NCBI RefSeq assembly: GCF_003935425.1
Contig: NZ_RHQN01000004.1
Coordinates: 349,314-413,313, forward strand
DNA length: 64,000 nucleotides
Source: Pseudomonas sp. v388
GTDB taxonomy: Bacteria > Pseudomonadota > Gammaproteobacteria > Pseudomonadales > Pseudomonadaceae
Reading direction: 5' to 3'
Below the pieces are notes generated by a model, which saw only the letters and a list, made by a program, of their open reading frames with translations, did not search any database and was not told the origin of the DNA. A program made the translations under genes and the position numbers. This document shows, one piece after another, positions 19,796-27,041 of this stretch (position 1 is the stretch's first letter; every line of letters starts with the position of its first letter).

Positions 19796-20476
19796 ATGAA
19801 CCTTTGGCAAGATTTTCTAACGAATGACGATCGCCTGATCCACAAATGGACGCACTACTTTCCGATCTACGAAAAGCACTTGAGCGAATGGCGCAACAAG
19901 ACCATCACGGTGCTGGAAATCGGCGTTTCCAAAGGCGGCTCCCTGCAGATGTGGAAACGCTTCTTCGGCCCGCTGGCGACCATCGTCGGGATCGATATCA
20001 ACCCTGAGTGCCAGAGCATGGAGGAAGACGGCGTCCACATTCGCATCGGCGATCAGTCGGACCCCGAGTTTCTCCAGAAGCTGCTCGACGAATTCGGCCC
20101 GTTCGACATCGTGCTGGACGACGGCAGCCACCGGATGGACCACATCACCCAGACGTTCGAATTGCTGTATCCGACCCTGCCGAAAAACGGCATCTACATC
20201 GTCGAGGATCTGCACACGGCCTACTGGCCTGAATACGGCGGCGGCAAGGACAACCCCGACACCTTCATCAACATCAGCAAGAGCTTCATCGACGACCTGA
20301 ACGCGGACCATTCCCGTGGACAGATCGCGCCGACCTTCATGACTCGCTTCACCTTCTGCATCAGTTACTACGACAGTGTCGTGGTCTTCCAGCGCGGCTC
20401 GATCCCGGTGAAAAAGGCGCCGCAGACCAGCGTCAGGAATCTCGCGACCCGCCTGCTCAACGTCGACGTCCGCTAA
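19796..20476 (+). CDS. Class I methyltransferase / cephalosporin hydroxylase-like protein
   Basis: This 226-residue protein starts at the ATG at 19796 (MNLWQDFL), with GGAG 6 nt upstream; an in-frame ATG 12 nt earlier overlaps that Shine-Dalgarno. Motif I is 'VLEIGVSKGGSLQMWKRFF', followed by 'VGIDINPEC'. The metal-site-like 'VLDDGSHRMDH' and 'IVEDLHTAYW' recall MycE-type sugar O-methyltransferases. It is the second gene of a two-gene plus-strand unit ending at a strong hairpin. A role in modifying a sugar or surface glycan is inference. Confidence 0.72.
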   Translation: MNLWQDFLTNDDRLIHKWTHYFPIYEKHLSEWRNKTITVLEIGVSKGGSLQMWKRFFGPLATIVGIDINPECQSMEEDGVHIRIGDQSDPEFLQKLLDEFGPFDIVLDDGSHRMDHITQTFELLYPTLPKNGIYIVEDLHTAYWPEYGGGKDNPDTFINISKSFIDDLNADHSRGQIAPTFMTRFTFCISYYDSVVVFQRGSIPVKKAPQTSVRNLATRLLNVDVR

Positions 20477-20497
20477 CCGAAGGCACGGCAACGCAAA

Positions 20498-20541
20498 ACG
20501 CCCGCCTGATGCATCGAATCATCGATGCATCAGGCGGGCGT
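20498..20541 (-). terminator. Perfect 20-bp hairpin between convergent genes
   Basis: acgcccgcctgatgcatcga (20498-20517) pairs perfectly with 20522-20541 around the loop ATCA. On the minus strand TTTT follows it, on the plus strand a run of A, so it best terminates the histidine kinase transcript. It lies 28 bp beyond that gene's stop. Confidence 0.75.
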
Positions 20542-20569
20542 CAAAAAAACCTCTGTCGTCAGCGTCGGT

Positions 20570-21262
20570 TCAAGGCAGATAGATACTGAACAACCCGCCG
20601 CCCAATTCCCCGCCGTTGGCAATTTCGATGCGTCCCTCGACACCGTTGCGGGCATGCAGCCTGGCAATGTGCGACGCGAAGTACAGGCCCAGCCCGGTAC
20701 TGCCGCTGCCCTGATTGATCCCCAGTACATAGTCGGTCTGGTGCTCGATCATGTGCGCCGGATAGCCCGGGCCGTCGTCGTTGATGGATATTTTCAGCTG
20801 ACCTTGATCATCCCCCAGCGTCACGAGGATTTTCTCGCGGGCGAAGCGGATGGCGTTGACGATGATGTTGGCCACCACCGAGCCGATCAGTTCACGGTCG
20901 AAAAAACCCAGCGGGCTCAGGTGGTCGACTTCGACATCGGCGGCAATGCCACGGCTGTCGAGCACCTCCTGGTGATGAGCCAGCTGCGCCTCGATGAAGT
21001 CATCCAGCTCGTGGTAGTCAGGACGCAGCGGCAACTGGTTGACGCCCAGTTTGTAGAGCCCCAGCAGTTGCACCAGCATGCCGTTGAGGCTGGCGAATTC
21101 ATACTCGATGACGCCGTTCTCCGGCGTCTCGCGGTGCTGTTCAGGGAGGCGCGACAACCACTGGCTGTGAGCCTGGGTCAGGGTTGCCAGCGAGTTTTTC
21201 ATGTCATGCACGGTGGAGGCGATCACCATGGAAAAATCCAGTCCCGGCTCTGTGTCACTCAT
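20570..21262 (-). CDS. Sensor-less histidine kinase
   Basis: This 230-residue protein consists only of a kinase core. The H-box is 'STVHDMKNSLATL', the N-box 'NIIVNAIRFA', G1 'NDDGPGYP' and G2 'GSGSTGLGLYFASHIARLH'. No transmembrane segment or sensor domain precedes it, so it is a soluble kinase that must take its signal from a partner. The ATG at 21262 overlaps the stop of the upstream response regulator gene (ATGA), implying translational coupling and a matched pair. Confidence 0.85.
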   Translation of the reverse strand: MSDTEPGLDFSMVIASTVHDMKNSLATLTQAHSQWLSRLPEQHRETPENGVIEYEFASLNGMLVQLLGLYKLGVNQLPLRPDYHELDDFIEAQLAHHQEVLDSRGIAADVEVDHLSPLGFFDRELIGSVVANIIVNAIRFAREKILVTLGDDQGQLKISINDDGPGYPAHMIEHQTDYVLGINQGSGSTGLGLYFASHIARLHARNGVEGRIEIANGGELGGGLFSIYLP

Positions 21263-22860
21263 GCGCCAAACGCCTTTTCCTTGAGTTTGCGGTAACGCTC
21301 GTAGCGTGGATCGCTGTCGGCAATCTTGCCGACCGACTTGAGGCACGCCCGGCATTCTTCAAGCCCGGCTTCACCCAGGTTCTGTCCGGGGTGCAGCAGC
21401 GATTGCGCCATGTTCAACGCAATACTGATGTTCCTGGGTTGCAACGCCAGGCCGCGACGGAAGAAATCCTGTGCCTCGGTCAGGTTGCCGGCCTTGTAGC
21501 TGCGCACACCTTGCAGGTTGAAATCGATGGCCGCCTTGTTGACGCCGAGAATGGCGGGATCGTCGGTCATGCTGGCTACGCTTTTCATGATCGCCGGATC
21601 GTCACCGTAGACTTCCGCACAGTTTTTCAGCACCCCGGCACCGGCCTCTTCCTGGCCAAGCTGCTTGAGTTGCGCGGCGACCACCAGTGCGGCTTCGGCC
21701 CCCAGAAACTGCTCCATGCCCTCCATCCGGGCCATCGCCTGCTCGGTCAGCTTGGCGGCGGCTTCCGGATCGGAATGCTGCAGGCTCGCCGCCTTCATCA
21801 GGCGGGTGCGGACTTGCAGCCCTTCGTCGGCCGTGTGCTCCTTGGCAACATCGCCCAGCGCGTTGTTGATCTCGACCCTGGCGCGCGCGTCCAGCCCGGC
21901 GTCGCCGCCCTTGCTGATCAGCGCATGCGCCAGGCCCAGATTGGTTTCCGGGTCTTTGAAGCGTGAGTGCTGCCCTTGCGAGACCGCCTGACGGAAGGCC
22001 TTGGAAGACGTTTCGAAATCTTCGTTGCTCAGCGCCAGCTTGCCCAGCAGCTTCTGCCGCCGCACCGCCAGCGGCGACAGACGCACCGCGCTCTCCAGTA
22101 CGCTCTGGGCATGCTTGAGTTCGCCACGCGCCACCAGCACGTCGGCCAGGCCGTCGAACAACGCCGGCATGGTGGGGAACGCCTTGATCGCCTGTTCGTA
22201 TACCGCCTGAGCCTCGGAAGTCTTGCCGCGCTTGAGCAGCAGATTGCCCAGCGCGCCATACGCCCAGGGCGTGGCACGATCGGCAAGGATGCCCTTGAGG
22301 AACGCTTCCAGCGGTTCATTCTGCTTGAGGTCGCGCAGCGCGTCGGCCTTGTAGCGCAGGCACAATGGCGCGAAGCGCGGGTCCTGCTGAATCAGCTTGT
22401 TGCAGGCGAGCAGCACCTCGGCGGGCTTGCGGCGGTCCAGCGCCTGCAGGATCGGCTTGAGCATCGTCTTGCGCTGCACCAGTTTTTCCAGTCGCTGCGC
22501 AAGGCCCGCGCGGTTGAACGGCTTGGTCAGGTAGCCGTCCGGCTCCCATTCCAGGGCACTCATGACCATGGCCTGGCTGTTTTCGGCCGTGACCATGATG
22601 AACACACTTTCGTAGCTCAACAGCCGCTCGACCATCAGGTCTTCCAGCACTTGCTGGCCATTCTTGCGACCGTCACCCAGGTTGAAGTCGTGCAGCACGA
22701 AGTCATAACGCTTTTGCGAGCACATGCGCAGCGCCTGCTCGCCGGTGTCGGCGGTATCCACTTCCTTGACGCCCAACTCGCGCAGCATCGACCTGACCGA
22801 GCTGCGGAAATCGGAAAAATCATCAACGATCAGAAAGCTTTTTTGGTTATACGCCAGCAT
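21259..22860 (-). CDS. Response regulator with TPR output domain
   Basis: This 533-residue protein starts at the ATG at 22860 (MLAYNQKSFLIVDD) with AGGA 6 nt upstream. The receiver (about 8-125) has acidic residues 'VDDFSDFR', the phosphoacceptor region 'LHDFNLGDGRKNG', 'IMVTAENSQ' and 'YLTKPFNR'. The rest is helical with TPR-like repeats (for example 'PWAYGALGNLLLKRGKTSEAQAVYEQAIKAFP', 'NLTEAQDFFRRGLALQPRN'). There is no DNA-binding or enzymatic output domain, so it probably works by protein contacts. It is coupled to the soluble kinase by a 4-bp overlap. Confidence 0.85.
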   Translation of the reverse strand: MLAYNQKSFLIVDDFSDFRSSVRSMLRELGVKEVDTADTGEQALRMCSQKRYDFVLHDFNLGDGRKNGQQVLEDLMVERLLSYESVFIMVTAENSQAMVMSALEWEPDGYLTKPFNRAGLAQRLEKLVQRKTMLKPILQALDRRKPAEVLLACNKLIQQDPRFAPLCLRYKADALRDLKQNEPLEAFLKGILADRATPWAYGALGNLLLKRGKTSEAQAVYEQAIKAFPTMPALFDGLADVLVARGELKHAQSVLESAVRLSPLAVRRQKLLGKLALSNEDFETSSKAFRQAVSQGQHSRFKDPETNLGLAHALISKGGDAGLDARARVEINNALGDVAKEHTADEGLQVRTRLMKAASLQHSDPEAAAKLTEQAMARMEGMEQFLGAEAALVVAAQLKQLGQEEAGAGVLKNCAEVYGDDPAIMKSVASMTDDPAILGVNKAAIDFNLQGVRSYKAGNLTEAQDFFRRGLALQPRNISIALNMAQSLLHPGQNLGEAGLEECRACLKSVGKIADSDPRYERYRKLKEKAFGA

Positions 22861-23257
22861 CCAGAATCCTATGCAGGAAAGGGTGAAATAGTAGATATCC
22901 GGGTCAGGCAAGGGCCGGACCCAAGCGCACGGCCTTCGAGGGCGCGCGCATCTTGACCTATGGCAACTCGCTACCAAATGATGTTCAGTGGCCGGAGCAG
23001 ATGGTCCGTCGCTGCAAGTTGCCGGGAACTCCAAGTTTTTCGACCGCAGCCGGAGAAACTATAGAGCGAAACCTGAACTAAGCGGACAGCTGGGCCAGCG
23101 CAGCACTGGCAATCTGAGAGATGAATCGAATGCGCAGGCGCCGCTGGCGTCCGAGAGAACCTGCCGGACCAGAGCCGGTCGGCAGAAAGACGCGCCATGA
23201 ATCGACGCGTGGGGAATACAGCCGGCCTTCCCGGCCAGCGGCCGGGAAAGTGCCTGG
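22861..23257. other. Intergenic stretch without recognised feature
   Basis: This 397-bp gap between the start of the response regulator gene and the end of the SH3 gene must hold the promoter of the former. Open frames on both strands are Arg/Pro-rich and lack ribosome binding sites. I see no RNA gene, repeat or clear promoter. Confidence 0.4.
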
Positions 23258-23932
23258 TCAGACCCAGCCGTCGTTCTTCTTGCGGCGACTGGTCAGCGCC
23301 GGCAGGATCAGGCCCACCAGCAGGCCGGCACCGGCGATGCTGCCGCCGTACACCATATAGCGCATCATGACCTGTTTGTTCTCGTCACCCAGGCGCGCCT
23401 GAGTGGTACGCAACTCTGCCTGAGTGTCAGCCAGTTCGGCGTTCAACGACTGGGTGCGGGCTTCCAGTTCATCCACCAGCTTCTTGCGCGAATCGAGGGT
23501 TTCCTGCATGCCCTGGACGCGGGTTTTCCAGGTGTTGTCGATATCCGCGAGCTGCGCCGTGAGGTCGGCGACCTGTTGGGTCAGTTGCGGGACACGCTCC
23601 GCCTGGCCCGGTGCTTCCTGAAGATCGGCGCTGGGGATCCATACGGTGCTGCCGCTTTCAGCGCGAATCTGGCTGTAGTTGCCCGAGGTGGTCAGCAGCT
23701 CGACCTTCTGCCCGGACTTCAACGTGCCGACGATGCGATGGCCGTCGGTCGGACCGCTGCGTACATAGGTGGTAAGGCTGTCACTGACCCAGCGTTCGCC
23801 TTCGGCGGCCTGCGCATTGACGGGTGTGAGGGCGGCAAGCATGGCACCGAAAAAAATCGCGCCGAACACGCGGCGCGGGGCAATGAAGAGGCCGGGAGCA
23901 CGGGAAAGAAGTGCGCAAAGATGAGATGGCAT
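23258..23932 (-). CDS. SH3 domain membrane protein (YgiM-like)
   Basis: This protein of about 224 residues starts at the ATG at 23932. It has a signal peptide ending near 'VNAQAAEG', an SH3b domain (about 48-110, 'WVSDSLTTYVRSGPTDGHRIVGTLKSGQKVELL'), a coiled coil (about 120-190, 'LTQQVADLTAQLADIDNTW') and one C-terminal membrane span ('YGGSIAGAGLLVGLILPAL') with a basic tail. This is the full YgiM/TIGR04211 plan, an inner-membrane protein facing the periplasm; the function in the family is poorly defined. The Shine-Dalgarno is weak. Confidence 0.85.
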   Translation of the reverse strand: MPSHLCALLSRAPGLFIAPRRVFGAIFFGAMLAALTPVNAQAAEGERWVSDSLTTYVRSGPTDGHRIVGTLKSGQKVELLTTSGNYSQIRAESGSTVWIPSADLQEAPGQAERVPQLTQQVADLTAQLADIDNTWKTRVQGMQETLDSRKKLVDELEARTQSLNAELADTQAELRTTQARLGDENKQVMMRYMVYGGSIAGAGLLVGLILPALTSRRKKNDGWV

Positions 23933-23957
23933 GGCGTGATTGTCTTTATCTGAAAAT

Positions 23958-24150
23958 GAAAAAAGGCCCCGATGACCGGGCCAGCTAACGATGGGCCTGC
24001 GTGTAAACCGCAGTTTTTCATGCAACTCCTGCCCGGGCAGGCGGTCTGCCATTGAACAGCGTTGCAACGACCCGGATGGAAATGCCTCACTGGCCGTCCT
24101 GTCAGTCCATCAGCTAACAGACCCTGTGATCGGGGTCAGGTTCATTATCG
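23958..24150 (-). ncRNA. Possible small RNA or long leader ending in a terminator
   Basis: The 466-bp gap between the divergent SH3 and ppnN genes ends, on the minus strand, with a hairpin GGCCCGGTCATCGGGGCC and six Ts (23965-23982), before the SH3 start at 23932. Upstream lie a perfect palindrome CCTGCCCGGGCAGG (24029-24042) and several GGA motifs. This is the layout of a small RNA or attenuated leader. I cannot match it to a known family and found no convincing promoter. Confidence 0.3.
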
Positions 24151-24398
24151 GGCCCGGTTAGCGTCAAAAATCAGCCGCCCGGCATGTCACCGGCCGACTG
24201 GCGCGGCAAAGGATTGAGCCGTTGGGGCTACTCTTGATCGAGCGCCAGCCCCGATCACCGCAGCGCAAAGGTGCCCGGCGATTGCTTTCCCGCCACAGTG
24301 CTGTAGAAAATGACAGCCAGGCGTGAACGTCCCCGATGCTCACCATCCTGATGCAGCCGGCGCCAAGCGCGGGCTGTGTCGCTCTAATGGAAAATAGA

Positions 24399-25772
24399 AT
24401 GATCCCAAGACAAGTGATTAACGCCTCGGTCAGCCCTAAAGGCAGCCTCGAAACCCTTTCCCAACGCGAAGTGCAGCAACTGAGCGCTGCCGGTTCAGGC
24501 AGTATCTATACCCTCTTTCGCCAGTGCGCCCTGGCCATCCTCAATACCGGCGCCCATGTCGACAACGCCAAGACCATTCTCGAAGCCTACGAGAACTTCG
24601 AAGTCCGTATCCATCAGCAGGACCGTGGGGTGCGCCTGGAACTGCTCAACGCGCCGGCCGATGCCTTCGTCGATGGCGAGATGATTGCCAGTACCCGCGA
24701 GATGCTGTTCAGCGCCCTGCGCGACATCGTCTATACCGAAAGCGAGCTGGACAGCCAGCGCATCGACCTGAGCAACTCGCAAGGCATCACCGACTACGTG
24801 TTCCACCTGTTGCGCAATGCCCGCACGCTGCGTGCCGGTGTCGAGCCGAAAATGGTGGTCTGCTGGGGCGGTCATTCGATCAACACCGAAGAGTACAAAT
24901 ACACCAAGAAGGTCGGCCATGAGCTGGGCCTGCGCAGCCTGGACATCTGCACCGGCTGCGGTCCGGGCGTAATGAAAGGCCCGATGAAAGGCGCGACCAT
25001 CGCCCACGCCAAGCAACGCATCACCGGCGGCCGCTACCTGGGCCTGACCGAGCCGGGCATCATCGCCGCCGAGGCGCCCAACCCGATCGTCAACGAGCTG
25101 GTAATCCTGCCGGACATCGAAAAGCGCCTGGAAGCGTTCGTGCGTGTCGGCCATGGCATCATCATCTTCCCCGGCGGCGCCGGCACCGCTGAAGAATTTC
25201 TCTACCTGCTGGGCATCCTGATGCACCCGGACAACAAGGATGTGCCGTTCCCGGTGGTGCTGACCGGACCGAAAAGCACCGAGCCGTACCTGCAACAGTT
25301 GCATGCCTTTGTCGGCGCCACCCTGGGCGAAGCGGCGCAGCGTCATTACGAAATCATCATCGACAACCCGGCCGAAGTGGCGCGGCACATGTCGCAAGGG
25401 TTGAAGCAGGTGAAGCAGTTCCGCCGCGAGCGTAACGATGCCTTTCACTTCAACTGGCTGCTCAAGATCGAAGAAGGCTTCCAGCATCCGTTCGATCCGA
25501 CCCACGAAAACATGGCGCAGCTGCAACTCAATCATCAGCTGCCGTCCCACGAACTGGCCGCCAATCTGCGCCGCGCGTTTTCCGGAATCGTCGCCGGCAA
25601 CGTCAAGGACAAGGGCATCCGCCTGATCGAGGAACACGGCCCGTATCAGATCCACGGCGACCCGAGCATCATGCGCCCGCTGGACAAGCTGCTACAGGCC
25701 TTTGTCGAGCAGCACCGCATGAAACTGCCGGGCGGCGCGGCGTATGTGCCGTGTTATCAGGTTGTGACCTGA
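24399..25772 (+). CDS. ppnN: Pyrimidine/purine nucleotide 5'-monophosphate nucleosidase PpnN
   Basis: This protein of about 457 residues is closely similar along its length to E. coli PpnN (YgdH). Matching motifs are 'MVVCWGGHSINTEEY', 'LDICTGCGPGVMKGPMKGA', the lysine-decarboxylase-like/LOG motif 'IIIFPGGAGTAEEFLYLLG', and the C-terminal 'MKLPGGAAYVPCY'. The enzyme cleaves nucleoside monophosphates to base and ribose-5-phosphate and in E. coli is activated by (p)ppGpp. I chose the ATG at 24399 (MIPRQVINASVSPKGSLE); in-frame ATGs at 24387 and 24336 are possible but no Shine-Dalgarno decides. Confidence 0.92.
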   Translation: MIPRQVINASVSPKGSLETLSQREVQQLSAAGSGSIYTLFRQCALAILNTGAHVDNAKTILEAYENFEVRIHQQDRGVRLELLNAPADAFVDGEMIASTREMLFSALRDIVYTESELDSQRIDLSNSQGITDYVFHLLRNARTLRAGVEPKMVVCWGGHSINTEEYKYTKKVGHELGLRSLDICTGCGPGVMKGPMKGATIAHAKQRITGGRYLGLTEPGIIAAEAPNPIVNELVILPDIEKRLEAFVRVGHGIIIFPGGAGTAEEFLYLLGILMHPDNKDVPFPVVLTGPKSTEPYLQQLHAFVGATLGEAAQRHYEIIIDNPAEVARHMSQGLKQVKQFRRERNDAFHFNWLLKIEEGFQHPFDPTHENMAQLQLNHQLPSHELAANLRRAFSGIVAGNVKDKGIRLIEEHGPYQIHGDPSIMRPLDKLLQAFVEQHRMKLPGGAAYVPCYQVVT

Positions 25773-25906
25773 GACCGCCGCGCCCCGGTGGCTCCTACAG
25801 ATTCTGCGACAGTCAGGCAGTGGCCGTTCGTCCGACGGCCCTCCCCTTCTCCGCCCAGCTGATTCACTTAGGCACATCGATCATTCCCAACAAGAGATCC
25901 TGTGCC

Positions 25907-26257
25907 ATGAAATCCATGATCCGCTGTATCGGTCTGTCGTCCCTGCTCATTGCCTCGGCCGCATTCGCCCATCACGGCTGGAGCGAATACGACACCGGCA
26001 ATGTCCTGAACCTCAACGGCACCATCGAGGAGTCCAGCTACGCCAACCCCCACGGCGAAATTCGACTCAGGACCAAGAACAAAACCTGGACCGTGGTATT
26101 GGCTCCGCCCTCGCGGATGGAAAACCGCGGGCTGACCAAGGACATGCTCGCCGTAGGCAACGACGCCGAAGTCACCGGCTACCCCAACCGCAACAAGCCT
26201 GAAGAGCTGCGCGCCGAGCGCATCATCATCGCCGGCAAGACGGTCGAGTTGCGCTGA
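25907..26257 (+). CDS. DUF6152 family periplasmic protein
   Basis: This 116-residue protein has a signal peptide (MKSMIRCIGLSSLLIASAAFA) followed directly by 'HHGWSEYDTGNVLNLNGTIEESSYANPHGEI', the hallmark of DUF6152, and an OB-like 'VVLAPPSRMENRGL', 'VGNDAEVTGYP'. The N-terminal 'HHGW' may bind metal. Its function is unknown. Its stop overlaps the ATG of the next gene, so the two form an operon. Confidence 0.8.
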   Translation: MKSMIRCIGLSSLLIASAAFAHHGWSEYDTGNVLNLNGTIEESSYANPHGEIRLRTKNKTWTVVLAPPSRMENRGLTKDMLAVGNDAEVTGYPNRNKPEELRAERIIIAGKTVELR

Positions 26258-26727
26258 TGCTGGACTGGCTCGAAAGCTTGCCGTTGAGCCAGGCCATGCG
26301 CAGCGAGATCTGGCTCTACCCCATCGTCGAAGTGGTACACATCGTCGGCTTCGCGGTGCTGGTCGGCGCCATCACGTTGTTCGACCTGCGGGTGCTGGGC
26401 TGGTCCAGGATGCTTCCCGTCAGCGCCCTGGCGCGTCACCTGTTGCCATGGGCGCTGGCGGCGTTGCTGCTGATCGTCCCGGCGGGGCTGCTGATGTTCG
26501 CAACCCAGCCTCAGGACTTTGTCGGCAACCAGGTGTTCATCCTCAAGCTGGGCCTGATCGCCCTCGCCGCAGCCAACGCCGCGTGGTTCCACATCGGCGT
26601 CTACCGTTCGGTGGAGCGCTGGAACACGGAAACCACAGCGCCGGCACTCGCAAGATTCCAGGCGCTGATATCGATGCTGCTATGGGTGAGCGTCATTTTG
26701 TGCGGACGATTGTTGGCGTACACCTGA
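26257..26727 (+). CDS. DUF6644-like integral membrane protein
   Basis: This 156-residue protein has four hydrophobic helices (about 20-42, 60-82, 92-110, 132-152). Start MLDWLESLPLSQAMRSEIWLYPIVEVVHIVGF. The histidine in 'VVHIVGF' and one in 'AAWFHIGVY' lie in membrane helices, as in small heme or electron-carrier proteins of this kind. It is translationally coupled to the DUF6152 gene (TGATG). The function is unknown; pairing of the two families is common in proteobacteria as far as I recall. Confidence 0.75.
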   Translation: MLDWLESLPLSQAMRSEIWLYPIVEVVHIVGFAVLVGAITLFDLRVLGWSRMLPVSALARHLLPWALAALLLIVPAGLLMFATQPQDFVGNQVFILKLGLIALAAANAAWFHIGVYRSVERWNTETTAPALARFQALISMLLWVSVILCGRLLAYT

Positions 26728-26770
26728 CGGCCACTGCAGTCCGACCACGGACACCGACAGGCCGGCCTGC

Positions 26771-26893
26771 TGCGCAAAATCTTGCACAGTAAAAAGTCGG
26801 CAAACCCCGCCCAATGTCTGTCCACGCCTTGTGAAGCAAGACTCCCGAACCCACTGCGCAAAAACTTGCGCAGGGTGTGCAAGTTCTTGCGCA
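26771..26893. promoter_or_regulatory. Three 18-bp palindromes upstream of effector gene
   Basis: TGCGCAAAATCTTGCACA (26771-26788), TGCGCAAAAACTTGCGCA (26855-26872) and TGTGCAAGTTCTTGCGCA (26876-26893) share the form TGCGCAA-N4-TTGCGCA. Starts are 84 and 21 bp apart, that is eight and two helical turns, so all face the same side of the helix. They lie 86-208 bp upstream of a sigma-54-like promoter, as enhancer sites do. Binding by a VasH/Sfa-type activator is inference. Confidence 0.65.
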
Positions 26894-26978
26894 CTTTTCC
26901 CATGATTTCACGGCCAAAACCCCCTAGTCGCTACGCGACAATTCAATAACTCATTGATTACAAAGGGAAATAATCTAA

Positions 26979-26994
26979 TGGCATAGTTCTTGTT
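26979..26994 (+). promoter_or_regulatory. Sigma-54-like promoter of effector operon
   Basis: TGGCATAGTTCTTGTT matches TGGCACG-N4-TTGCW with the correct spacing but has GT instead of GC at -12. It lies 48 bp before the effector ATG. The phased palindromes upstream support it. Confidence 0.55.
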
Positions 26995-27041
26995 ACAGCG
27001 CGTCCGTTCGATGATCCACCCGCTCGACAAGGAGAGCCGGC

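Noticed and set aside
22971-23360. Short frames between the response regulator and SH3 genes
   Set aside because: Arg/Pro-rich products, no ribosome binding sites, overlap with each other on both strands.
24121-24180. Minus-strand 'aatgaacctgaccccgatca' resembling part of a TPP riboswitch
   Set aside because: The CUGAGA element and second stem of the TPP aptamer are missing and neither neighbour is a thiamine gene.
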